From positions 2,542,001 through 2,606,000 of the forward strand of contig NZ_CP012601.1 in the NCBI RefSeq assembly GCF_001278755.1: 64,000 nt of DNA, read 5' to 3'. A program made the translations under genes and the position numbers. The stretch is from Bacillus sp. FJAT-22090 (GTDB taxonomy: Bacteria > Bacillota > Bacilli > Bacillales_A > Planococcaceae). Under the pieces are notes generated by a model. The model did not search any database. It worked only from the letters and a program-made list of their open reading frames with translations, and had not been told where the DNA came from. Each line of letters starts with the position of its first letter. The stretch's first letter is position 1. This document shows, piece after piece, positions 48,784 to 56,398 of this stretch.

Positions 48784-49787
48784 TTCAATCTGAACTAATA
48801 AAAAAACAACGTATAATTCTGTTTAGTTTACTTACTCTACTTTTATTTACAGCTTTTATTAGTGCTGGACTTGGGTACTCTTCTTTATCATTTGATCGTC
48901 TTGTACAGACTATCTTAGGGAATGGGACATTCAAAGAAGAATTTGTATTATTTTCTATACGATTACCAAGAATTATTATAACAATTCTTGCCGGGATGGC
49001 ATTAGCACTTTCTGGAGCAATCTTACAAGGAATTACACGAAATGATTTATCAGACCCAGGTATTATTGGCATAAACTCAGGGGCAGGAGTAGCAATCTCT
49101 TTATTTTTCTTATTCTTTCCCATAGAACCAGGTTCTTTTGTTTATTTACTACCTGCTGTTGGGTTTATTGGAGCATTACTTAGTGCAGGTTTTATTTACC
49201 TTTTATCTTATAATCGCAAAGAAGGTTTGCAACCAGTAAGATTAGTTCTTACCGGAGTAGGTTTTTCCATGGCATTATCTGGTTTAATGATTGTGCTTAT
49301 CTCCTCTGCCGAGAGCCAAAAGGTAGATTTTATCTCAAAATGGATAGCCGGTAACATTTGGGGGGCTGATTGGCCATTTATTTTTGCCCTCTTACCATGG
49401 TTAATTATTTTAATCCCCTTCACTCTTTATAAAGCCAATAAGTTAAACCTTTTAGGGTTAAGTGAGCCTGTAGCGGTCGGTGTTGGCGTCTCCATAGAAA
49501 AGGAACGTATTGTTCTGTTATTGGCAGCTGTCGCTTTGGCAGCCTCTGCTGTTTCTGTTACTGGAGGTATTGCTTTTATAGGTTTAATGGCGCCACACAT
49601 AGCTAAGTCATTGGTTGGTCCTAGACATCAATTATTCGTACCAATAGCGCTTTTAATAGGCGGTTGGCTTTTACTCTTTGCAGATACAATTGGTCGAAAT
49701 ATTATTGAACCAAATGGAATTCCAGCAGGAGTCATGGTCGCCCTCATAGGTGCTCCATATTTCATGTATTTGTTATGGAAGGAATAA
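48780..49787 (+). CDS. Iron-siderophore ABC transporter permease (FecCD family) 2
   Basis: A 335-residue partner of the preceding permease. Segments LPRIIITILAGMALALSGAILQGITRNDLSDPGIIGINSGAG and IAFIGLMAPHIAKSLVGPRHQLFVP match the family. The ATGA overlap with the first permease fits coupled, stoichiometric expression. It ends the operon before a strong terminator. Confidence 0.94.
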   Translation: MIQSELIKKQRIILFSLLTLLLFTAFISAGLGYSSLSFDRLVQTILGNGTFKEEFVLFSIRLPRIIITILAGMALALSGAILQGITRNDLSDPGIIGINSGAGVAISLFFLFFPIEPGSFVYLLPAVGFIGALLSAGFIYLLSYNRKEGLQPVRLVLTGVGFSMALSGLMIVLISSAESQKVDFISKWIAGNIWGADWPFIFALLPWLIILIPFTLYKANKLNLLGLSEPVAVGVGVSIEKERIVLLLAAVALAASAVSVTGGIAFIGLMAPHIAKSLVGPRHQLFVPIALLIGGWLLLFADTIGRNIIEPNGIPAGVMVALIGAPYFMYLLWKE

Positions 49788-49796
49788 TTTGGAAGA

Positions 49797-49834
49797 AAAA
49801 AACACGAACGGCTGTAGCCGCTCGTGTTTTTACT
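49797..49834 (+). terminator. Terminator after the siderophore transport operon
   Basis: AAACACGA-CGGC / GCCG-TCGTGTTT stem with tetraloop and five T, 13 bases after the last stop. Confidence 0.92.
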
Positions 49835-49863
49835 TTATTGTCTAAAAATTCTCTCGTCCTGTT

Positions 49864-50460
49864 TTATATATTTAACATTTGATGATCAATAAATTGAATT
49901 ATATTACTTGAGCAGTGTCTAATGTATTTGCTATCATCAAATAGCTTGCTTAGCATTACACCACCTTCTATCACTGCAATAATATAAGTAGATGCCTCTT
50001 CAGTATTTATATCTTCTCTAAATTCTTTATTCTCTATCCCTTTTTCAATAATCATAGTTAATTTTCCGATAAAAGTTTTCATCGCTTGCTGAGCCTTCTC
50101 TTTAAGGAAAGGGTGTCCATCGTCGCTTTCAATGGCTGTATTTAATATCGGACATCCTCCTTCCAAAGAGTCGTTTTCAACGAGATCGATATAGACGTTG
50201 CAAATTGCTAACAAACTTTCTTTAGAATTACTTGCATTCTCTAGTGCTTTGGAAAGGAAAGACAGAATTTGCGAAAATGAATAATCAAAAGCCGCCAGAG
50301 CTATTTCATCCTTGTTTTCAAAGTGATTATAAATGCCACCTTTTCTTATACCACAACGCTCTATAATCTCTGAAAGAGAAGCGCCTGTATATCCTTTTGT
50401 ATTAAATAAACCGGCCGACTCGCGGATTATATGTTCTTTTGTAATTTGTCCCTTTCGCAT
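49864..50460 (-). CDS. TetR/AcrR family regulator
   Basis: A 198-residue repressor: N-terminal helix-turn-helix (ITKEHIIRESAGLFNTKGYTGASLSEIIERCGIRKGGIYNHFENKDEI) and a variable ligand-binding part with GGCPILNTAIESDDGHP. This subgroup often controls detoxification genes. It is divergent from the alpha/beta hydrolase gene at 50637, with an operator next to each start, so it most likely represses both itself and the hydrolase. The ligand is unknown. Confidence 0.9.
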   Translation of the reverse strand: MRKGQITKEHIIRESAGLFNTKGYTGASLSEIIERCGIRKGGIYNHFENKDEIALAAFDYSFSQILSFLSKALENASNSKESLLAICNVYIDLVENDSLEGGCPILNTAIESDDGHPFLKEKAQQAMKTFIGKLTMIIEKGIENKEFREDINTEEASTYIIAVIEGGVMLSKLFDDSKYIRHCSSNIIQFIDHQMLNI

Positions 50461-50481
50461 TCATCATACCTCCCATAAAAA

Positions 50482-50497
50482 AGTACCGTTTGGTCTC
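50482..50497 (-). promoter_or_regulatory. TetR operator 1 in the repressor promoter
   Basis: Minus strand GAGACCAAACGGTACT, matching operator 2 outside the central three bases. It lies just after a putative promoter TTGATT-n16-TATAAT (-10 at 50508-50503). Confidence 0.75.
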
Positions 50498-50565
50498 AAA
50501 ACATTATACTACGTTTAGAATAACAATCAATAAATATGTAAATTTTCGTGTAATTAAAAATTGTC

Positions 50566-50614
50566 TTGCAGTCTAGTTTGCGATATGTTAAATTAAAACA
50601 GACCGGTCGGTACT
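50566..50614 (+). promoter_or_regulatory. Hydrolase promoter with TetR operator 2
   Basis: TTGCAG (50566-50571), 17-base spacer, TAAATT (50589-50594), followed by the operator AGACCGGTCGGTACT (50600-50614) over the expected start site. It contains the perfect ACCGGT centre, typical for TetR-family operators. Confidence 0.78.
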
Positions 50615-50636
50615 AAAATAGAGAGAGGATTTGTTT

Positions 50637-51461
50637 ATGCAAAAGAAATGCTTAACAATTCGAGGCAGAGAAGTGTACTTTTTGGATGATGGTTTGATAA
50701 ATGCCCCTGCTGTACTTTTTTTACATGGTTTCCCGGAATCTTCATTGCTTTGGGGAGAAATAGTCACGTCTGTACAGAAGGCTGGTTACAGAGCGATTGC
50801 CCCAGATTTACCTGGCTTTGGTCAAAGCGAAGCTTTTAATGAACCTTCTACCTGGGAGAGATATATGGAATTTATAAGCGACTTTTCAGAAGAGCTTTCT
50901 CTAGAACAATTTCATCTTGTCACCCATGACTGGGGAAGCCTTATAGGAACAAGATGGGCATGTAGCAATCCTGAACGTGTTCAAAGTTTAATCATTGCAG
51001 ATGCTACTTATAGTCCTGATTTTGTTTGGCATAAAGACGCATTAATTATGCGTTCTCTTGGTGGTGGAGAGCAATTTATTGAATATCTAAAAAATAAATC
51101 AGTATTTGAGGGTTTTATAAAAAAATCAATTCCAAATCTTTCTCAAGCAATTGTGGAGGATTTTTATAAACTATTTTCAGATCCAACAAGAATTAAAATC
51201 GCTCTAGAATTATACCGTTCGGGTGATATGGATAAACTAGAAATTTATCGTGGACGTTTAGCAGAATTTCTATCAATGCCGGTTTCTATCATTTTCGGCG
51301 AGCACGATACTTATATACTCCCGGAATATGGTCGGAAGTTAAAAGATGAAGAGTTACACCATGCTAATTATTACATCATTCCAGGGGCAGGTCATTTCAC
51401 CCCTTTGGAAGCCCCAATCGAATTTATAGCTATTCTCACAAAACATTTAAAAAGCGTATAA
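50637..51461 (+). CDS. Alpha/beta hydrolase (haloalkane dehalogenase/epoxide hydrolase-like)
   Basis: A 274-residue alpha/beta-hydrolase: oxyanion region LFLHGFPESSLLWGE, nucleophile Asp in LVTHDWGSLIG, acid Asp in FGEHDTYI and His in GAGHFTPLEAP. An Asp nucleophile (HDWG) is the mark of dehalogenases and epoxide hydrolases rather than esterases (GxSxG). It should be induced when the adjacent TetR releases its operator. The substrate is unknown. GAGAGG precedes the ATG at 50637. Confidence 0.87.
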   Translation: MQKKCLTIRGREVYFLDDGLINAPAVLFLHGFPESSLLWGEIVTSVQKAGYRAIAPDLPGFGQSEAFNEPSTWERYMEFISDFSEELSLEQFHLVTHDWGSLIGTRWACSNPERVQSLIIADATYSPDFVWHKDALIMRSLGGGEQFIEYLKNKSVFEGFIKKSIPNLSQAIVEDFYKLFSDPTRIKIALELYRSGDMDKLEIYRGRLAEFLSMPVSIIFGEHDTYILPEYGRKLKDEELHHANYYIIPGAGHFTPLEAPIEFIAILTKHLKSV

Positions 51462-51484
51462 CTGTAATTCCCATAAACATAAAT

Positions 51485-51512
51485 AATGGACTGCTTTATG
51501 CCGCAGTCCATT
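51485..51512. terminator. Terminator between hydrolase and GDPD genes
   Basis: AATGGACTGC / GCAGTCCATT perfect 10-bp stem between convergent genes; T-rich on both exits. Confidence 0.82.
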
Positions 51513-51518
51513 CTAACT

Positions 51519-52238
51519 TTATTTATTCAAATAATTATACATTTTTTCTGGGTAATCTGTAAAAATCGCGTCCACTTTGACAGCTCTAAGCATATCTGCA
51601 TATGCTTCTTCATTCACTGTGAAAACACGAAGCTTTCTTCCGCTAGCAACCGCTTCTATTCCCATCGGTCTTAGCGCAGTCGGGAAAAAGGCATGAAGCG
51701 CATCAGCTCCAACTATACGCGCATAATCATGTGGAGCGATCATTACTTCCATAAATAAAATGGCCGTTTCTATTTGAGGAGCCAACTTCTTAAAAATTCT
51801 GACCATTTCATGATTGAAAGACGAGATTACAACACGATCCTCTAATCGATAATCCTTCAACATTTCCAGAACCTTTCGTTCCATCCCCTCATATGGGAAA
51901 ACATCTGATTTCAATTCAATATTTATATGATGATGTGTATCTTTAAATACATATAATACTTCTCTAAGTGTCGGAATTTGTTCTCCCTTAAATTTAGAAG
52001 AAAAACTCTTACCAAAATCATACTTTTTCAGCTCTGCTAGTGTCATGTCCTTGACGAAGCCTTTTCCGTTAGATGTACGGTCAATTGTCTCATCATGAAT
52101 GACAACTAGCTCCCCATCCTTTGTCATATGAACATCAAATTCTACCCCATGTACTGGAAGAGCTGCAGCTGCTTTGAACGAAGCAATCGTATTTTCTGGA
52201 TGTGTCCCTGCCGAACCCCTGTGTGCATACACTTTCAA
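51519..52238 (-). CDS. Glycerophosphodiester phosphodiesterase
   Basis: A 239-residue GDPD-family TIM-barrel enzyme hydrolysing glycerophosphodiesters to glycerol-3-phosphate and an alcohol. Catalytic motifs are complete: AHRGSAGTHPENT, GVEFDVHMTKDGELVVIHDETIDRTSNG and NIELKS. No signal peptide, so a cytosolic YqiK/GlpQ-like member. GGGAGG occurs within the longest frame, 7 bases before a TTG, so the start is placed at TTG 52238 (LKVYAHRG). Confidence 0.92.
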   Translation of the reverse strand: MKVYAHRGSAGTHPENTIASFKAAAALPVHGVEFDVHMTKDGELVVIHDETIDRTSNGKGFVKDMTLAELKKYDFGKSFSSKFKGEQIPTLREVLYVFKDTHHHINIELKSDVFPYEGMERKVLEMLKDYRLEDRVVISSFNHEMVRIFKKLAPQIETAILFMEVMIAPHDYARIVGADALHAFFPTALRPMGIEAVASGRKLRVFTVNEEAYADMLRAVKVDAIFTDYPEKMYNYLNK

Positions 52239-52304
52239 GTGAAGACCTCCCATCAATATTCTTCCTTTTATATACTTCCTATTATACACAGTTAGAACCT
52301 AATA

Positions 52305-52336
52305 ATAAAAACGCCATCTCCAAAAGGAAATGACGC
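52305..52336 (-). terminator. Terminator after the 55-aa ORF
   Basis: CG-CAT-TCC / GGA-ATG-CG stem, 4-base loop, five T then TATTATT on the minus strand. It lies just after the stop of the small ORF at 52345 and supports it as a gene. Confidence 0.65.
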
Positions 52337-52344
52337 CATATACA

Positions 52345-52512
52345 TTAATCCCTCGGTGGGATAGGAATATATTTTAGCTTAGGTGGTCGTGCTTTTTTAA
52401 GAATAGTCCATTGTAGACTTGTTTGAACCATTTGTCTCAAGTGAGTGAAAGGTAAAGATTTTAATCGTTTATTCGAAATTCTCAATGTTACATTGCGTTC
52501 GTTTAAACCCAA
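52345..52512 (-). CDS. Small basic protein, 55 aa, TTG start, unknown
   Basis: The minus strand has AAAGGAG, 9 bases, then a TTG that opens a 55-codon frame (GLNERNVTLRISNKRLKSLP, ending KYIPIPPRD). The product is basic, helical in the middle, with no membrane segment. A terminator follows. I recognise no family; the combination of ribosome binding site, frame and terminator makes it plausible. Confidence 0.5.
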   Translation of the reverse strand: MGLNERNVTLRISNKRLKSLPFTHLRQMVQTSLQWTILKKARPPKLKYIPIPPRD

Positions 52513-52794
52513 TATGTATCTCTCCTTTTCGATTGAACGATGTCTTCATCATTCATCATATAGATAGTTTATGAAAGAGATGTGAATGTTATGTTTAGAG
52601 TTTGTTAATCTAGTGGCTTTCCAATATATTTTTGGTAGCTTTCGTAAGGGGATTGGTTGCTTTGCTTACCTCCAATTCGACTTCTGTTTTTAAGAAAGGC
52701 GCTTGTAACACACTTTAATAGCCACCTGTTTTCGAATTGTTTCCGGAGTGCTATGGACAGACTTTGGCACCATTATTACCGTAGAATTATTTTG

Positions 52795-52837
52795 AAAGGG
52801 TGGTCGTGACTGTCGTCACGACCACCCCTTCTTTTTT
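52795..52837 (+). terminator. Orphan terminator-like hairpin, relative of 9676-9718
   Basis: AAAGGGTGGTCGTGAC pairs with GTCACGACCACCCCTT around a TGTC loop, followed by CTTTTTT and TAATCTT. No plus-strand gene ends near it. The rest of 52513-53169 has no gene I can support. Confidence 0.7.
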
Positions 52838-53169
52838 CGGTAATCTTATCGCTATCTTCTGTCCGTCGCCCTCGTGCAACATTTGGAGACTGGTTTTGAA
52901 AATAAGAGAATAGATGCTGCCTATTTATATTGTAAGCTCCCGAAGATGCCGTTTCGGTCGATATCGTTCTCCTCTATTAGGTGAGTGCTTACTATTTTTC
53001 TATATTCAACATGATAGTAATTCCCTTCTTTAGGATATTTATTAGTGACTGATTTATACCTCAAACCTTATCGATACTTTGTTTAGTGTTATCTCTGCAG
53101 GATCGTAGCATGACACTGAAAAAATCTATAGAATTTGACTTTACTAAAAAATGTCGTCAGATAAATAAG

Positions 53170-53282
53170 AAAATCGTTGAAACGGCTCCCTTTCCGCGGG
53201 CGTTGCCTTAGCCTCCTCGCTGCGCTGCGGGGTCTTCGGCCAACGCTATTCCAGCAGGAGTGTCGCCTTTTTCAACGATTTT
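53170..53282. repeat. GC-rich REP-like element with 13-bp inverted termini (element C)
   Basis: A 113-bp element bounded by AAAATCGTTGAAA and its exact inverse complement TTTCAACGATTTT. Inside are CCGCGGGCGTTGCC and GGCCAACGC arms around CCTCCTCGCTGCGCTGCGG. It resembles the GC-rich intergenic elements common in Bacillaceae genomes (TCCGCGGGCG ... GCAGGAGT pattern). Confidence 0.82.
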
Positions 53283-53376
53283 CTATAAATACTAATTGAA
53301 AATTCACATGATAAAAACATGCTCTTTTAATGGCATGATGATTTCCTAAATTGAAAAGCGGATAATAGTTAATTGT

Positions 53377-53530
53377 AGTGGATGGCGGCGACTCCAGCCG
53401 GAATAGCAAATGTTTTCTGCACCGAAAGCGAAGCGTCAGGTGCATGAGCTGAAGACCCTGGACTGAGCGTAGCGAGGGAAGAGGCTGAAGCCATGCCGGC
53501 GGAAAGCGTCCGCCTGGAACGGAAATTAAC
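53377..53530. repeat. GC-rich REP-like element, opposite orientation (element D)
   Basis: Read on the minus strand it gives TTCCAGGCGGACGCTTTCCGC..., CCTCTTCCCTCGCTACGCTC, then GGAGTCGCCGCCATCCACT, the same family as element C but inverted and with an extra inner hairpin TGCACC / GGTGCA (about 53420-53446). Degenerate compared with C. 53531-53677 contains nothing recognisable. Confidence 0.78.
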
Positions 53531-53677
53531 GGGTCCAAAATAAATATTGAGAATGTGAACAACTTGTCGGTTGAGGACTTTTTCAGTGTCCTCAGCGTAA
53601 GAAAGGAAAGCTAATTGCTCCTCGTCAAATGGAAGGTAAACTAGTTACTAAATTAATATTCTTTCCTACTCTTTAAA

Positions 53678-53708
53678 AAAAGGATGACCCAATTGGGATC
53701 ATCCTTTT
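53678..53708 (-). terminator. Terminator overlapping the end of the acetyltransferase gene
   Basis: AAAAGGATGA / TCATCCTTTT with CCAATTGG core; seven T on the minus strand. The stop at 53699 is inside the stem. Confidence 0.88.
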
Positions 53709-54565
53709 CTATAAAAATGAGTATGCTGGATTGTTTGAAATCCTGCTTTAGTATAGATAGATAATGCAGCTTCATTATCTGTTTCTACGTCTAAATATAC
53801 GAATGTTTTTCCTAAGAGATATGCTTCGTTTTTAGACCAGTTTAATAGTGCAGTTGCTACCCCTAGACCCCGTGCTCTTTCATGAACAGCTAGTCCGGTT
53901 ACCCATAACTTGTTAGAATCATCTACTAAAGAAACAGTACCTACAACGTCATTATCCATTAATGCTACGATGAGTTGACGATTTGGCGTGACTGTATTAA
54001 ATGCAATTAGTTCTCTAGCTTCCTCTTCGGTGTCTCCAAAAGCACTTACTAACACTTCTATTACTGCGGATTCTTCTTCCTTGTAGGGAATAATTTTAAT
54101 ATCATTTGAAACGGAAGTTATTTCTGCAGTTGCTCCCATCGTTCTCTCCGAAAAGTCACGGGTGTACCCAAGCTTCGTTAGCAAAAGTTGACCTGCTTCT
54201 GCAGTTTCTGGAGTTATTGCTAAATCGGTCTCTGCTCCTCTAAGCTCTAAGTTTCTTATCAGTTCCTTTACAAGTTGATCCCCAATTCCTTTACGACGGA
54301 TGCTCGGTAAAACTAGTGCACTCCACTCGAAATCCGATGTAGCGATGCGATCTATAGCAGTTGCTAACCCAATTAACCTATCTGATTCGTCATCGTATGC
54401 TAACACGCAAAAACCTTTTAAATGATAATCCGTCAGTTCATCTATACTTAACAAAGAAGTATAGTTTTCTTTATCTTTCATAGATGCTTCTTGTATCAAT
54501 GCTTTTATTTCTAGCATCGTATCAACATCTAATGGTATTGAAACAGTCATAAAAGAAATATGCAT
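53699..54565 (-). CDS. Tandem GNAT N-acetyltransferase
   Basis: A 288-residue protein with two GNAT domains. The first has LPSIRRKGIGDQLVKELI (acetyl-CoA loop R-R-K-G-I-G); the second has GLAVHERARGLGVATALLNW (R-A-R-G-L-G) and a final YTKAGFQTIQHTHFY. Both pyrophosphate loops look functional. The substrate is unknown. GGAGG precedes the ATG, and the gene lies 9 bases after an ABC exporter pair, so it may share their transcript. Confidence 0.88.
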   Translation of the reverse strand: MHISFMTVSIPLDVDTMLEIKALIQEASMKDKENYTSLLSIDELTDYHLKGFCVLAYDDESDRLIGLATAIDRIATSDFEWSALVLPSIRRKGIGDQLVKELIRNLELRGAETDLAITPETAEAGQLLLTKLGYTRDFSERTMGATAEITSVSNDIKIIPYKEEESAVIEVLVSAFGDTEEEARELIAFNTVTPNRQLIVALMDNDVVGTVSLVDDSNKLWVTGLAVHERARGLGVATALLNWSKNEAYLLGKTFVYLDVETDNEAALSIYTKAGFQTIQHTHFYRKG

Positions 54566-54574
54566 ATTTCCTCC

Positions 54575-56398
54575 TTAAATTTTTGCATTGGTCAACATAT
54601 TGTAATAGCGACCTTTTTGTTTTAATAGATCTTCTTGACCTCCAGCTTCTACTAGCTCTCCACCTTCCATTACGAATACAAGGTCAGCTTTTCTAACTGT
54701 ATTTAATCGATGGGCAATAACAAAGCTCGTTCTACCTTCCATTAACCGCTCGAGCGCTTCTTGGATCTTTAGTTCCGTGACTGTGTCAATACTAGAAGTT
54801 GCTTCGTCTAATAAAAGTAAGGCCGGATCCGCTACTAATGCTCGTGCGATCGATAATAGTTGTTTTTGTCCCTGGCTAATCTCTCCACCATCGGCCGTTA
54901 ATATCGTATCATATCCATTTGGCAGCTTCATAACAAAGTCATGTGCATTAGCTTCTTTTGCTGCATTTATTACTTCTTCATCTGTTGCATTTAATTTGCC
55001 GTACCGAATATTTTCTTTTACCGACATCTCAAAAAGGAAAGGATCCTGTAATACAAATGCTGTTTGGCTACGTAATGTATGTCTAGGTAATTGGTTCATA
55101 GGAATCCCATCAATCAATATCCGCCCATCATTCACTTCATAAAAACGTGCTAGAAGCTGCATTATAGTAGTTTTACCAGCACCAGTTGCACCAACTAAGG
55201 CAGCAGTTTTCCCTGCTTCTACATGGAAAGACACATGCTGAATAGTTGGTTTTTCTTCCTCTTGGGTGTATCGAAACGTTACATCCTCGAAAGTGACATT
55301 TCCTATTAGTTTATAGTCCTTATTATCAACAGCAGCATCTAATTCTTCCGGTTCATCCATAATCGTAAAAACACGTTCCGCCCCAGCAATAGCGGAAAGA
55401 ACCGTATTAAATTGATTGGCTAAATCATTTAAAGGACGAGTAAATTGACGAGCATACTCCGTAAAGATAACAATTTCACCAATCGTCACATAATTATAAT
55501 ATGCTAAGACACCACCCGCTGCGGCTACAAGTGTAAAGCTTACATTATTTAATAGGTTCATCACTTTTGGAATAAAACCCGAGTATGTAAGTGCCCAAAA
55601 TCCAGTTCTTTTCAATCGATCGCTTTTCACTGAAAATTCTTCTAGCATACGACTTTCTTGTGAGAATGCCTTGACGATTCGTTGACCAGAAATAGTCTCT
55701 TCAATCATTCCATTTAATTCGCCGACCGCTTGCTGCTGCTCTTTAAACAATTTAGATGTTCGTCTCGTAATCCATCTCATTGCAAAATACATAAATGGAA
55801 CAATTGTTAAAGTGATTACTGTAAGTAAAGGGCTTAATAAAAGCATGACCGCGGCTGTGCCTACTAATGTTAATATACTTGAAAACACCTGGATGAAGGA
55901 AGAATTCAACGTCTGGCTCACATTTTCAATATCATTTGTCATTCGGCTCATTAGCTCGCCATGCTGTCTTCTGTCAAAAAATGATACCGGTAATTTTTGT
56001 AGCTTATTAAATAGGCCAGTTCGCATTCGATAAATCGTTTGTTGTGAGATTCCAATCATCCAATAACTTTGCAAGTACATCGTGATCGATAAAAAAACAT
56101 ATACAATGACAAGAATTCCAATTATCTTTGCGAGACCTGCAAAATTACTTTTAGTTAAGTATTCATCTATTATGACACCAATCAAATAAGGTCCTAGTAA
56201 TGCTAAAGCGGAGCTTGCAACTACCAATACAAGCACGATTATTAATAAGAATCGCTGTTCATCAACTAATTTCCATATACGTGAGAGTACACCTTTCCAG
56301 TCGGATGCTTTCTCTACTTTCTTCTTATTGCTTTTGTTCAAATCTTCCTTAGTTACTATAGGTTCATAACCAAAAGGCTTACGAATGAAGTTCAACAT
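54575..56398 (-). CDS. Heterodimeric ABC exporter subunit, consensus Walker B
   Basis: A 607-residue half-transporter: six membrane helices (about 35-330), then an ATPase domain with Walker A GATGAGKTT, signature ISQGQ (in GEISQGQKQLLSIARAL) and Walker B LLLLDEATSSID with catalytic Glu. The signature departs from LSGGQ, as in one half of asymmetric exporters; the partner at 56379-58115 has the matching degenerate Walker B. GGAGGGAG precedes the ATG at 56398, which overlaps the partner gene's end by 20 bases. Family: multidrug/lipid exporter, YheH/YfiC-like. Substrate unknown. Confidence 0.92.
   Translation of the reverse strand: MLNFIRKPFGYEPIVTKEDLNKSNKKKVEKASDWKGVLSRIWKLVDEQRFLLIIVLVLVVASSALALLGPYLIGVIIDEYLTKSNFAGLAKIIGILVIVYVFLSITMYLQSYWMIGISQQTIYRMRTGLFNKLQKLPVSFFDRRQHGELMSRMTNDIENVSQTLNSSFIQVFSSILTLVGTAAVMLLLSPLLTVITLTIVPFMYFAMRWITRRTSKLFKEQQQAVGELNGMIEETISGQRIVKAFSQESRMLEEFSVKSDRLKRTGFWALTYSGFIPKVMNLLNNVSFTLVAAAGGVLAYYNYVTIGEIVIFTEYARQFTRPLNDLANQFNTVLSAIAGAERVFTIMDEPEELDAAVDNKDYKLIGNVTFEDVTFRYTQEEEKPTIQHVSFHVEAGKTAALVGATGAGKTTIMQLLARFYEVNDGRILIDGIPMNQLPRHTLRSQTAFVLQDPFLFEMSVKENIRYGKLNATDEEVINAAKEANAHDFVMKLPNGYDTILTADGGEISQGQKQLLSIARALVADPALLLLDEATSSIDTVTELKIQEALERLMEGRTSFVIAHRLNTVRKADLVFVMEGGELVEAGGQEDLLKQKGRYYNMLTNAKI

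Noticed and set aside
50490-50497. GGTCTC in the TetR operator as another array unit
   Set aside because: It is a single occurrence that belongs to the AGACC-n3-CGGTACT operator and has no 21-bp neighbours.
53272-53562. A 96-codon minus-strand ORF over elements C and D
   Set aside because: It is formed by repeat sequence and lacks a start site and family features.
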